Assembly: GCA_022414725.1 (NCBI GenBank)
Contig: CM039462.1
Span: 130,659,262 to 130,723,261, forward strand
Length of the DNA: 64,000 nt
Reading direction: 5' to 3'
From: Microglena sp. YARC
Taxonomy: Eukaryota; Chlorophyta; Chlorophyceae; Chlamydomonadales; Chlamydomonadaceae
In this document: positions 36,716-48,100 of the stretch, in pieces
Layout of the letters: the number at the start of each line of letters is the position of its first letter
Numbering within the stretch: position 1 is the first letter of the stretch
Program-made: the position numbers and the translations under genes
Notes under the pieces: model-generated
What the model saw: only the letters and a program-made list of their open reading frames with translations
The model's database searches: none
Told to the model about the DNA's origin: nothing

Positions 36716-37727
36716 CAAAGCAAAGCGTTCTTATCAACATAACGTGTATTTGATTCTATGTCTCCATACATGAATTGATAGGCACAGGCAACTTCGCACC
36801 ATCCACTTCTATACTGGGTTGTTTATCGAGCAAACCCACAGGTGGATCGAACCACAGGCCAGACAGGTAATGGAGAGCAGTCGAGGCGCACAAGCCTCTC
36901 GGGCTGTATATGTATAAAAGCAGCGCAATCGGATGCGGATCGGATGGCTCGATTGTTTTCTCACGCGATGTTTTCCTCCACAGTGACTCGGGAGGAGATG
37001 TAGACAAGCAGCACTTCGAGGGAGCTCCTGCCACAGGTAGGATTGGTTGCAAACGCTGAGCTCCGTGTCGGCTCCCCCCATGCACCCAGAAAGGGAGAAG
37101 CATGAAGTGGGCGTGATTGCGACCTTGTCAGACACACTCTTGGCTTTCACCTAAGTAAATCTGCCGTGAGATTCGACCTTCTATTTGCATATGTCTGGTA
37201 TTTGCATAAGTGGCTCTGTAGTCCGTGTCTTTCAGACATTTATTTTAGGCCGTCCCTGAACCTCGAATCTCCTCGAATCCCTGCCTTGTCATCATATCAT
37301 ACCGTATCCGGCCTTGCGTCGCGAGGGGTCTGAAATTTTGAATCCTCCAATGGTGTGTCGAGACGGCAGGGACAAGCAACATTCCTTAACCACGTTATAT
37401 AAGCACCCACATGTCGTCACGTGGGTTCTCACGGATTTGTTGTTGCGCATGTGGAGTTGGTTTGATTTAGTAGTCTGTTAGTCCCCATGCTGGTCATTGT
37501 CTGTGGGCTGAGTAAACATGGTGGTGTTATCACTTCTACACCAGACTAAAGCGCAGGCAGTGCAGAATGAAGACATGATGCATAATAATAGAACACGCTG
37601 CGGTTGGAAATGAGTGTCAGAAGGTGAATGCTGTTGATAATAACCCACTTCATTGAGGTAATTTAACAAGACTACTGGTAACAAGAAGCTTCTGAGTACA
37701 GAGGTTAATCATATGGGTGCAGAAGAG

Positions 37728-37815
37728 CTAGTCCCCCCCCCCCCCCCCACCCCCCCACCCCCCCACCCCACCCCACCCCACCCCACCCCACCCCACAAAC
37801 ACACACACACATACA
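37728..37815 (+). repeat. C-run, (CCCCA)n and CA microsatellite
   Basis: A C-run interrupted by A, then CCCCACCCCACC steps and ACACACACAC. It ends just before the polypyrimidine tract and acceptor (AG at 37858-37859) of the first recognised exon of kinase 2. The minus-strand Gly/Trp-rich frames here are artefacts. Confidence 0.8.
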
Positions 37816-37859
37816 CGCTCTTACCAACCATCTTCCTGTCCGCCTGCTTGCCGCAACAG

Positions 37860-40800
37860 CCAAGGGAAATGGTGAGGAGTTCCAAACTGACACACGGTTC
37901 CAGGCTTCCGACCAGCCGACAGCCATCTCTTCCAAACAAGCTGGCCCAATTAGTTTTCCTAATCACATAACCTCCCGACTGCACCCCAACTTTGTGGCCA
38001 GTGAGAGCTACCCAATCGCCAGCACTGATGCATTAGAGAAGGTAGCTGATGACTGCAGAAGCACAAGTCATGAGTGCGCGGTACACATAGTGGATGAGTT
38101 GGAACATGCGGTACGTGAGGGCAAGCTCAACGGGGCACTACCAGCAGTACTCAGCGGGGCACTACCAGCAGTACTCAATGGGACACTGCCAGCAGTAATC
38201 AACAAGGCACTACCAGCAGTACTCAACAAGGCACTACCAGCAGTACTCAACAAGGCACTACCAGCAGTACTCAACGGGACACAGCCAGCATTGCTAAACG
38301 GGACGCTACCAGCAGTACTCGAAGGGGCACTGCCAACATTGCTAAACGGGACGCTACCAGCAGTGCCTCTCTGCCTTGGCGGAGCCTTTGGCAGTGTGGC
38401 CATTGGTCCTGAGACTAGCTCTGTGTTAGGTTCGGAGTCAACAGGGTTTGAGTCTACAAGTCAGAATTATTTGGTCAATCTATGTCCTAGTGAAATGGAT
38501 CTGGTCCGTTCCCTGGAGGCTCTCCCCCCCCATGCAAAGACCCGTATCTCCCCGACCTCTCTTCCCCCATGCACTCATAGCAACGAGCTGATGTACACAC
38601 TAAGCAGTATGGAAATGCCCCCCCCGCTTCCTGTAGAGGACTCCTTCCCTCCCTCCCTCCTCGCCTCCACCGTCGAACCCATTACTACCATCGACTGGCA
38701 GGACCCGAGCAAGCGCGCCCATCCCAGGACCGACCGTGACCCACAAGCAGAGTCTTCCCATGGCAACAGTGTAGCCTTCACCCACAACAGCACGGGGGGG
38801 ACCACGGCCCCTCCCTTTTCCTTCCAGCTGTTGGCTGGAGAAACTTACCCAGGCTTTGCAGCTAGAAGTTCGCCTAGTGCTCCTCTCCTTAAAGTGGAGC
38901 CTGGTATCTTCGCTGCGTTCTCTGACGTAAGTATTCCTGCAAACGCTGACACAATAGGGCAGAAGACCAATGCAATGCTGGGGATGAGGGAGTGAGATAA
39001 AGTGTGACAGATTTACCCAACCCAACCCATCCCAGTCCAACCCAACCCAACCTGACCCAACCCGACCCAACCCAACCCAACCCAACCAAACCCAACCAAA
39101 ACCCAATCCAATCCAATCCAACCCAGCCCAGCCCAACCCAACCCAACCCAACCCAACCAACCCAACCCAACCCAACCCAACCCAACCCAAACCCAACCCA
39201 ACCCAACCCAAACCCAACCCAAACCCAACCCAACCCAAACCCAACCCAACCCAACCCAACCCAACCCAATCCAACCCAACCCAACCCAAACCCAACCCAA
39301 ACCCAACCAACAACCCAACCCAACCCAACCCAACCCAACCCAACCCAACCCAACCCAACCCAGCCCAACCCAACCCCAACCCACCCCGACCTGACCCAAC
39401 CCACCCCGACCTGACCCAACCCAACCCAACCCAACCCTAACCAATCCAACTCAACCCTACCCAACCCAACCCAACCCATCCAACCATCCCTGTCTGCAGC
39501 TAACATCAGATAAGGAACAAGCCAGCGCCCTCCTCCAGGGAAGACAGCGCCCCCCCTGCTCCTGCTAGCCCCAGAGCCATCAGGAAGTCCTTCTCACTAA
39601 ACCACCGCCCCGCCTCCCTGTGCGCGAGGGCTTCCATGCCGACAATATCAGAGGGTCGACAGCAGGCTGCCCTCCAGCCACCACAGCTTGCTATGGTCGG
39701 GAGCCAAGGTGATCAGGATCGCCCAAGCGTGGATTTGGTGACAAGCCAGGATAGCAATGCGAGTTCAGGGGGGAATTGCATCATGTCCTCGCCCCCGCCA
39801 GTCGATGAGCCTGCCAACGCTTCAGAGGCCATGCGGGTCGAGCTGATGATTGACACTGACGACCAGAGACTGAAAACGATTTCCCAGTCGCTGCAAGGCA
39901 TTAGCAGCTTGATGAAGGAGACAAACAGGCTAGAAATGAGCAGAGATGCATCGGGCGCGTGAGTATATATATGTTGTATTTATTATAGATAGATAGATAT
40001 AGATAGATATCTCTCTCTATATGTTATATTTATTATATATATTATATGTATATATTTGTTTTACATTGTTTTGATGATGAAGTGAAGCTGAGTGAATGGG
40101 GGAGGGGGCAGAGGTATAGAGAGTATCACTGTCTCAGCATCACAAGTTGCCAACATCCAGTCCCTTTTTTCCTTTCAGAATGTGTATCAACCAGTATGTG
40201 GTAGTGAAGTGCAGCTGAGTGAATGGGGAGAACGGGGGCAGGGGGTCTAGAGAGAGTATCACTGTCTCTGCATTGCAAAGTTTTCCAACATCCAGTCCCT
40301 TTTTTCCTTTCAGAATGTGTATCAATCCAGTACGTGGTGGCCTCACAATACCGAAGTGAATGCTGAGTGAATGGGGAGGGGGCAGGTGGTCTAGAGAGTA
40401 TCACTGTCTCTGCATCGCAAGTTGCCAACATCCAGTCCCTTCTTTCCTTGCAGAACGTGTATCAACCAGTATGTGGTGGTGAAGTCGATCGGTCGAGGTA
40501 GCTTTGGAAAGGTAAAGCTGTGCCTCAACACCATGGATGGCAAGATGTATGCTGTTAAGGTAGGTGGTAATTTGTCTTGGGTCTACACTGGCCTGCCTAG
40601 GACAATGTAATGTAATGTCAACACTGGCCACATGCCTGCCTATCACACTGTAATGCAATGTCAACACTGAAGCTTTGCTTCAACACCGTGGACGGCAAGA
40701 TGTATGCTGTTAAGGTAGGTGGTAATTTGTCTTCACTGGCCTGCCTAGGACAATGTAGTGTAATGTCAACACTGGCCACATGCCTGCCTATCACACTGTA

Positions 40801-43800
40801 ATGTAATGTCAACACTGAAGCTTTGCCTCAATACCATGGATGGCAAGATGTATGCTGCTAAGGTAGGTGGAAATTTGTCTTAGGTCAACACTGGCCTGCC
40901 TAGGACACTGTAATGTAATGAAATGTAATGTAATGTAATGTAATGTAATGTAATGTAATGTAATGTAATGTAATGTAATGTATGCTGTTAACGTAGGTGG
41001 TTATTTGTCTTAGGTGAATACTGGCCTGCCTAGGACAGTGTAATACATGGTAATGTAATGTAATACATGCTGAAAAGGTAAGTGGCAATTCGTCTTGGGT
41101 CAACACTGACCTGCCTATGACAATGTAATATAATGTGATGTACTTTACTGTACTGTACTGTGATGTCATGTGTGCTGTTAAGGTAGGGTCAAGGGGTTAA
41201 AGCCACTTGCTCGCTCGTCACCACTTCTGGTCTGTTGTACCAAGCCCAATCTGTCCAGCTTTTTGGCGCAGCCTCCCCAGAGGGGTTACCCCTTGTCCGT
41301 TTGTGCGACCGCCCCCCCGAGACGAAGCCTGACGCGTCAGCCAATGGTCTCGTAACTAACTCGCTTTCGTTGCCACCTGTCACTCCGTCGCGAACACTGG
41401 CCGCCAATTTTTAGCGTCAAATGCGACGCTGCATAGAACTTGTCTTTTCAGCTACAAGAAGCAGCTTCTAGGTAGCTCCCTGAGCCAGCCACTGGGCTAA
41501 GCCCCAAGCTTTCAATTTTACTGGAAAGCTGATTGTATCAGCTTCTAGATGCACTATGTTGCTATAGGTTTGGCTGGGTAGCAAGCCAGGGGAGCTGCCT
41601 AGAAGCTGCTGCTGCTGTAGCTGAAAAGAAAAGCTATGCCGATCTGTGTAGTCCAAGGGAGTCACTCATTAGAGTTTTGTAAAGTGCGCTGCCTCTACGT
41701 CGACGGCCCACACAAGTGCCCCCCCCCCCCCCCCCCCCCCCCTCCATCCCCCCCCCCCTTACCCCCCCTCCATCCACAGCCCTCCCCCCCCTCCTCCCCC
41801 CCCCACCCCCCACCCCCCAACACACACACACCACCACCACTCCATAGGCCTCTCCAGTGGAGCCTATCCACCATCACCCGCCCACCATCCCCACGCCACC
41901 ATCAACCCCCACCCTCCCCTATCCCAGATGATGAATTGTAGTTTTCATCGTCAAGCAGCTGCAACAGCCCCCGAGAGCTCTGCGCCGAAGAATCACGAGA
42001 GGAAACTTGACTCCATCTTAAACCCACCCATCACCCCTTCCACCATCTCCCCCCCACCCACCCCCAGCACCACCACACACACACACACACAGGCACACAC
42101 CCTACCCCCTATTCCCCCACCCTCCCACCCACCGTTGCTCAGATGCTGAATCATATTTTTCATCGTCAAGCAACTACAAAAGCCCAAGAGAGCGATGCGC
42201 AGAAGAATCACGAGAGGAAACTTGACTCCATCCTAAACTCCCCCATCACCTCCCCCCCCCCCCACCACCACCCACCCTAATCCCCCCACCCTCCCACCCA
42301 CCGTTGCTCAGATGCTGGATCGCAGTTTCATCGTCAAGCAACTCCAAAAAGCCCCAGAGATCGCTGCGCCGAAGAATCACGAGAGGAACCTCAACGCCGT
42401 CATTGCCCTCCTCTGCCCGACCATCAATTGATGTGTCTGGGTCCCCCACCTTCCCATTATCTCGCAAGGAAATCGATTTCCCGATGGCTAGCTGCATAGC
42501 AGGGGAAAAACACAACAGGGTCAGTTCAGACAGTACAATCGCTGGTGGGACAGGATCGCCAGGGATGCAAAGCACAAGGATGTCGATGTCAGTGGAGACC
42601 AACCCGTTAGAAGGTGAAGTATAGTATTTTTCATGTTAGAAGGTAGGTTGGATAGTATTTCACCTGTTTAAAGGTAGGGTGAATAGTATTTCACCTGTTT
42701 AAATGTAGGGTGTACAGTATTTCACCTGTTTAAATGTAGGGTGTATAGTATTTCACCTGTTTAAATGTAGGGTGTACAGTATTTCACCTGTTTAAATGTA
42801 GGGTGTATAGTATTTCACCTGTTTAAATGTAGGGTGTGTAGTATTTCACATGTTTAAATGTAGGGTGTATAGTATTTCACATGTTTAAATGTAGGGTGTA
42901 TAGTATTTCACCTGTTTAAATGTAGGGTGTATAGTATTTCACCTGTTTAAATGTAGGGTGTGTAGTATTTCACCTGTTTAAAGGTAGGGTGTATAGTATT
43001 TCACCTGTTTAAATGTAGGGTGTATAGTATTTCACATGTTTAAATGTAGGGTGTATAGTATTTCACCTGTTTAAATGTAGGGTGTATAGTATTTCACCTG
43101 TTTAAATGTAGGGTGTACAGTATTTCACCTGTTTAAATGTAGGGTGTATAGTATTTCACCTGTTTAAATGTAGGGTGTATAGTATTTCACCTGTTTAAAT
43201 GTAGGGTGTATAGTATTTCACCTGTTTAAATGTAGGGTGTATAGTATTTCACCTGTTTAAATGTAGGGTGTGTAGTATTTCACCTGTTTAAAGGTAGGGT
43301 GTATAGTATTTCACCTGTTTAAATGTAGGGTGTGTAGTATTTCACCTGTTTAAAGGTAGGGTGTACAGTATTTCACCTGTTTAAATGTAGGGTGTATAGT
43401 ATTTCACCTGTTTAAATGTAGGTTGTACATTATTTCACCTGTTTAAATGTAGGGTGTATAGTATTTCACCTGTTTAAATGTAGGGTGTATAGTATTTCAC
43501 CTGTTTAAATGTAGGGTTTGTAGTATTTCACCTGTTTAAAGGTAGGGTGTATAGTATTTCACATGTTTAAATGTAGGGTGTATAGTATTTCACCTGTTTA
43601 AATGTAAGGTGTATAGTATTTCACATGTTTAAATGTAGGGTGTATAGTATTTCACCTGTTTAAATGTAGGGTGTGTAGTATGTCACCTGTTTAAATGTAG
43701 GGTGTGTAGTATTTCACCTGTTTAAAGGTAGGGTGTATAGTATTTCACCTGTTTAAATGTAAGGTGTATAGTATTTCACCTGTTTAAATGTAGGGTGTAT

Positions 43801-45136
43801 AGTATTTCACCTGTTTAAATGTAGGGTGTATAGTATTTCACCTGTTTAAATATAGGGTGTATAGTATTTCACATGTTAAAATGTAGGGTATAAAGTGTTT
43901 CACATTTTAGAAGATAGAGTTTATGTGTATTTGACCAACCTGGTAGAGGGTAGGGTGTATAGTATTTCACACGATAGAAGGTACGGTGTATAGTTTTTCA
44001 CCTGTTAGAAGATAGGGCTTATGTGTATTTGACCAACCCAGTAGGAGGTAGGGTGTTGTGCAGAGATTTGTTTTCCCGATATATATATAGCTTTCGCTAC
44101 TTTTTACCCCGTTTTGGCCCAAATTGCTGCTTTTGCAAACCCAAATCTATGGCCCCAAATGGCCCTTAAAAGCTACAGAAAGCTATAAGAATGCTGCCCC
44201 TGGAGCAGGCCTAAACCCATAAAGCTATACAAAGAACACTTTCTGAACTGAAAAAAGCCCTGGTGTTGTATTTCTTGGTCGGTAGTCGAGAGGACAGTCC
44301 AGGCAGTCCGACAGCTGATATAAAAGCACCATTAGGGGTGCAAAAGGCAAGTACGTCGATGCCGATTGAGACCAACCCATTGGAAGTTTGGTTGTATTTG
44401 TATTTCACCCGTTACAAAACAGGGTTTATGTGTAGTTGACCAAGCTGTTAGAAAATAGGGTTTATGTGTAGTTGACCAAGCTGTTAGAAAATAGGGTTTA
44501 TGTGTAGTTGACCAAGCTGTTAGAAAACAGGGTTTATGTGTAGTTGACCAAGCTGTTAGAAAAGAGGGTTTATGCGTAGTTGACCAAGCTGTTAGAAAAC
44601 AGGGGTTATGTGTAGTTGACCAAGCTGTTAGAAAATAGGGTTTATGTGTAGTTGACTAAGCTGTTAGAAAACAGGGTTTATGTGTAGTTGACCAAGCTGT
44701 TAGAAAAGAGGGTTTATGTGTAGTTGACCAAGCTGTTAGAAAACAGGGTTTATGTGTAGTTGACCAACCTGTTCGAAAAGAGGGTTTATGTGTAGTTGAC
44801 CAAGCTGTTAGAAAACAGGGTTTATGTGTAGTTGACCAAGCTGTTAGAAAACAGGGTTTATGTGTAGTTGACCAAGCTGTTAGAAAACAGGGTTTATGTG
44901 TAGTTGACCAACCTTTTAGAAAATAGGGTTTATGTGTAGTTGACCAAGCTGTTACAAAATAGGGTTTATGTGTTGTTGACCAACCCGTTAGAAGCCCCCC
45001 CTCCCCCACCCCCCCTCCCCCTCCTCCTCCCCACTCAAAGACCCTCATCCAACCCCGTCCCCCTCCAGATATTATGCGTGAGGTAGCAGTGCTAAAGAAG
45101 CTGAACCTCCCCAACATAGTGCGGCTCCATGAATGT

Positions 45137-45182
<46 letters not shown>

Positions 45183-48100
45183 TGGTGTAATATTATCTTG
45201 CGTCTACAAATATGTGAAAAGGATCAAATTTACAAATCCTGACAACTTTGCTCCTTTTTTTATATGTATCTGTATGCATCTGTATGCATCTGCATGTATC
45301 CTTTTGTGTGTGTACGTTTCAGTCCAGGGGTGGGCCCAATAGGCTAAATAGGCTTATCCCTTGCTCCTCTTCAGATATTATGCGTGAGATAGCGGTGCTG
45401 AAGAAGCTGGACCACCCCAACATCGTGCGACTGCTGGAGGTGATCAACCCACCCAAATCGTCGTACATCATGATGGTCATGGAGTACATGGAAAGGGGCG
45501 TGGTTTTGGAGACCAAAGGACAATCTGGATTTGCAAGGTGGGATGTCAGCTCCAGGTCCAACCTACTTGTCTGCCTACTTACATGCCTGCCTCCCTGCCC
45601 TGCCCTGCCCTGCTCTGCCCTGCCCCCACCCACCCACCCACCCACCCACCCATCCAAGTCGTCGTACATCATGATGGTCATGGAGTACATGGAAAAGGGC
45701 GTAGTTCTGGAGACCGAAGGTCAATCTGGCAAGGTGGGATGTCACCTCAGCTCAAGTCCAACCTACTTGTCTGCCTACTTACACGCCTGCCTGCCCTGCC
45801 CCCCCCCCCCCCCCCCCCCCCTCTACCCACCTACCTACCTACCTACCTACCTACCTACCTACCTACCAACTGTCTGACAGACCCACCAACGAACTGCCTG
45901 AACCGCATCCTCAAATACAGTCACCTCTTTCTATGGAATGAAGTGACTGTTTTTTTTGCGAAGCCCCCCCCTTCTGGGGGACGGGATCCACCTTATTTAC
46001 CCCGTTTTTCCGTCAGAAGATCCGACCGTCCGACCGACGACCGAGGCGAAGCCTGACACGTCAGACAACTGTCTCATAACTAACTCGCTTCTGCCAGCTC
46101 CATTGTCGCCACCTGTCGTTCCGTTGCCAACACTTCCAGCCAATTTTCTGCGCCGCTTGCGACGCTGTGCAGGACTTGTTTCTTTTAGTTTTTCTTTTTC
46201 TGCCCTCGACTGCATCCTCAAGCCCAGTCACCTCTTTTCAATGGAATGAGGTAAGTGCGTTTTTCTTCTTTTTCTTTTTCTTTTCTCAACCGCATCCTCA
46301 AACACAGTCACCTCTTTTCAATGGAATGCAGTAAGCGCTTTTTCCTTCTTTTTCTTTTCTCAAACGCATCTTCAAACGCAGCCACCTCTTTCTATGGAAT
46401 GAAGTTAGTGCGTTTTTCTTCCTTTTCTTTTTTTATTCCTTTTCTTTTCCTTTTCTTATTCTTTTTCTTTTCTCAACCACATCCTCAAATGCAGGCACCT
46501 CTTTCCATTAGGTATGAGGTAAGTTTTTTTTCCTTTTTTTTCTTTTTTTTTCTTTTTCTATTCTCAATCGCATCCTCAAACGCGTTCACCTCTTTCCACG
46601 GAATGCAGGCTCCCAGAAGGAGTCGCCTTGGAATATTTTCGGCAGGTGTGCTCAGGCCTCGACTACCTCCACTTCCACGGTATTAAGCATGGGGACCTCA
46701 AACCTGAGAATTTGTTGCTAGCTAGCGACAACCAGGTCAAAATTGGCGACTTTGGTTCCTGCAGGTGAGAACCACTTGATGCTGGGCCAGAGGCCTTCTA
46801 CACCCCTCTAGTGTCATCCCCACCCCACCCCACCCCACCCCACCCCAAGTAAACTGGCCTTAGATGAGAGCGGTTTGTCTATCTAGCCACAGTCGAGTCA
46901 TAAATAGTGCGCCTCATGACAAGGTGAGAGGTGAAGAGGGAGCACTCAATGCCCCCCCCTGCCATCCGCCAACCCCTTGGTCCCCTCATGGCTGCCGCTC
47001 CTGCCCAATCGGACCCCTCTCAAACCATCCAGGGTAGGGGCAAAGTCCTGCTGGACGAGTTTGCTTACATCGTGGGTCCAGCAATGGCGGACTACTGTAA
47101 GATGCTGCAGGACCAGCTAGCATCCATGTACCCTAATGAGGGTAAAGGGGACTTCTCCACCGACACTCCTGCCACTCTCATGATGAGACTAAGAGCGTCC
47201 CTGGCCAAGTCCCTCCCTTGGCAGCCAGATGCTGTAATGGCTGAGTACTACAAGGTGTAGTACTCAGCCATTACAGCATCTGGCTGCCAAGGGAGGGACT
47301 TGGCCAGGGACGCTCTTAGTCTCATCATGAGAGTGGCAGGAGTGTCGGTGGAGAAGTCCCCTTTACCCTCATTAGGGTACATGGATGCTAGCTGGTCCTG
47401 CCGTTTGCACTGGGGCCAGCCACCGTTTATAAACAAATAGTCCAGCGACAATCAGGACGACAATCGAGTATTAAATAGTACGCCTTATTGCGAGGTGTGA
47501 GGTTGAGGGGGCCATCCTGTTTGTACTGGGGCCATCCTGTTTGTACTGGGGCCATCCTGTTTGTACTGGGGCCATCCTGTTTGTACTGGGGCCATCCTGT
47601 TTGTACTGGGGCCAACAACTAAAAACAAAAAATTCCAGGAACAATTAGTTCAGGTCAAGGTTGGTGATTTCGGATCTTGCAGGAGAGAACCATTTGAGGT
47701 TGGGCCAGAGGCCTCCTACACCCCACCCCGAACCCTCAAATACCCACCCCAAGTCAACTGGCCTTTGATGAGGTTGAGGGGACCAGCCCGTTTGCACTGG
47801 GGCCAACCACAATTAATACATAAATACTCCAGCGACAATCAGTACGACAATCGAGTTATATATAGTATGCCTTATTGCGAGGCGTGAGGTTGCGGGGGCC
47901 AGCCCGTGTGCACTGGGGCCAACGACAGAACAAAAAGTCCAGCAGCAATCAGGTCAAGATTGGTGACTTTGGTTCCCGCATGTGAGAACCATTTGAGTTT
48001 GGGCTAGTCCAATCAGCCTAATTAGCTACCCCCTTGAATGTAATACACATACTTGCATACTTAACCAATTCACCCCCCCCACCCCCACCCCACCCCCCAC

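Larger units (their letters stand above)
35362..37859. other. between kinase 1 and kinase 2: 3' UTR, promoter, first-exon region
   Basis: Contains the 3' flank of kinase 1; an AATAAA lies at 36071 and is a weak poly(A) candidate. It must also contain the promoter and the unseen first coding exon of kinase 2, since that gene's earliest recognised exon starts with a 2-base partial codon. I could not identify that exon with confidence. Dispersed family-3 repeats lie at 36305-36715 and a C-rich/CA tract at 37728-37815. Confidence 0.55.
46765..48025 (+). repeat. kinase 2 intron with decoy exon-6 ends and family-4 repeats
   Basis: Relics of the exon-6 end ('caggtcaa.at tggtgactttgg' then 'tcttgcagg' and 'agaaccatttgag') lie at about 47650-47700 and 47946-47998, with weaker 'ccagcgacaatcag' relics near 47437 and 47826. 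They alternate with family-4 repeats ('ccttattgcgaggtgtgagg', 'ttgagggggcca') at 47486, 47761 and 47868. A 20-bp tandem CCATCCTGTTTGTACTGGGG (six copies) lies at 47502-47612. A long palindrome at 47107-47401 is listed separately. Confidence 0.7.

Noticed and set aside
37411..37424. ATG TCG TCA C|GTGGGT as first exon of kinase 2
   Set aside because: The phase would fit, but a 10-base coding exon with a weak donor cannot be supported from sequence alone; left unresolved.
38600..39506. Long Gly/Leu/Trp/Val frames on the minus strand
   Set aside because: Translation of (GGGTT)n. The tract is an intron of kinase 2 by splice phase.
42602..44060. CRISPR-like regular repeats (also 53141-53640 and 61455-62215)
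   Set aside because: Units are head to tail with no unique spacers, and the locus is a spliced eukaryotic gene region.
44656..45156. 166-codon minus-strand frame with STTHKPCFLTAW repeats
   Set aside because: By-product of the 36-bp intronic array; no independent coding evidence.
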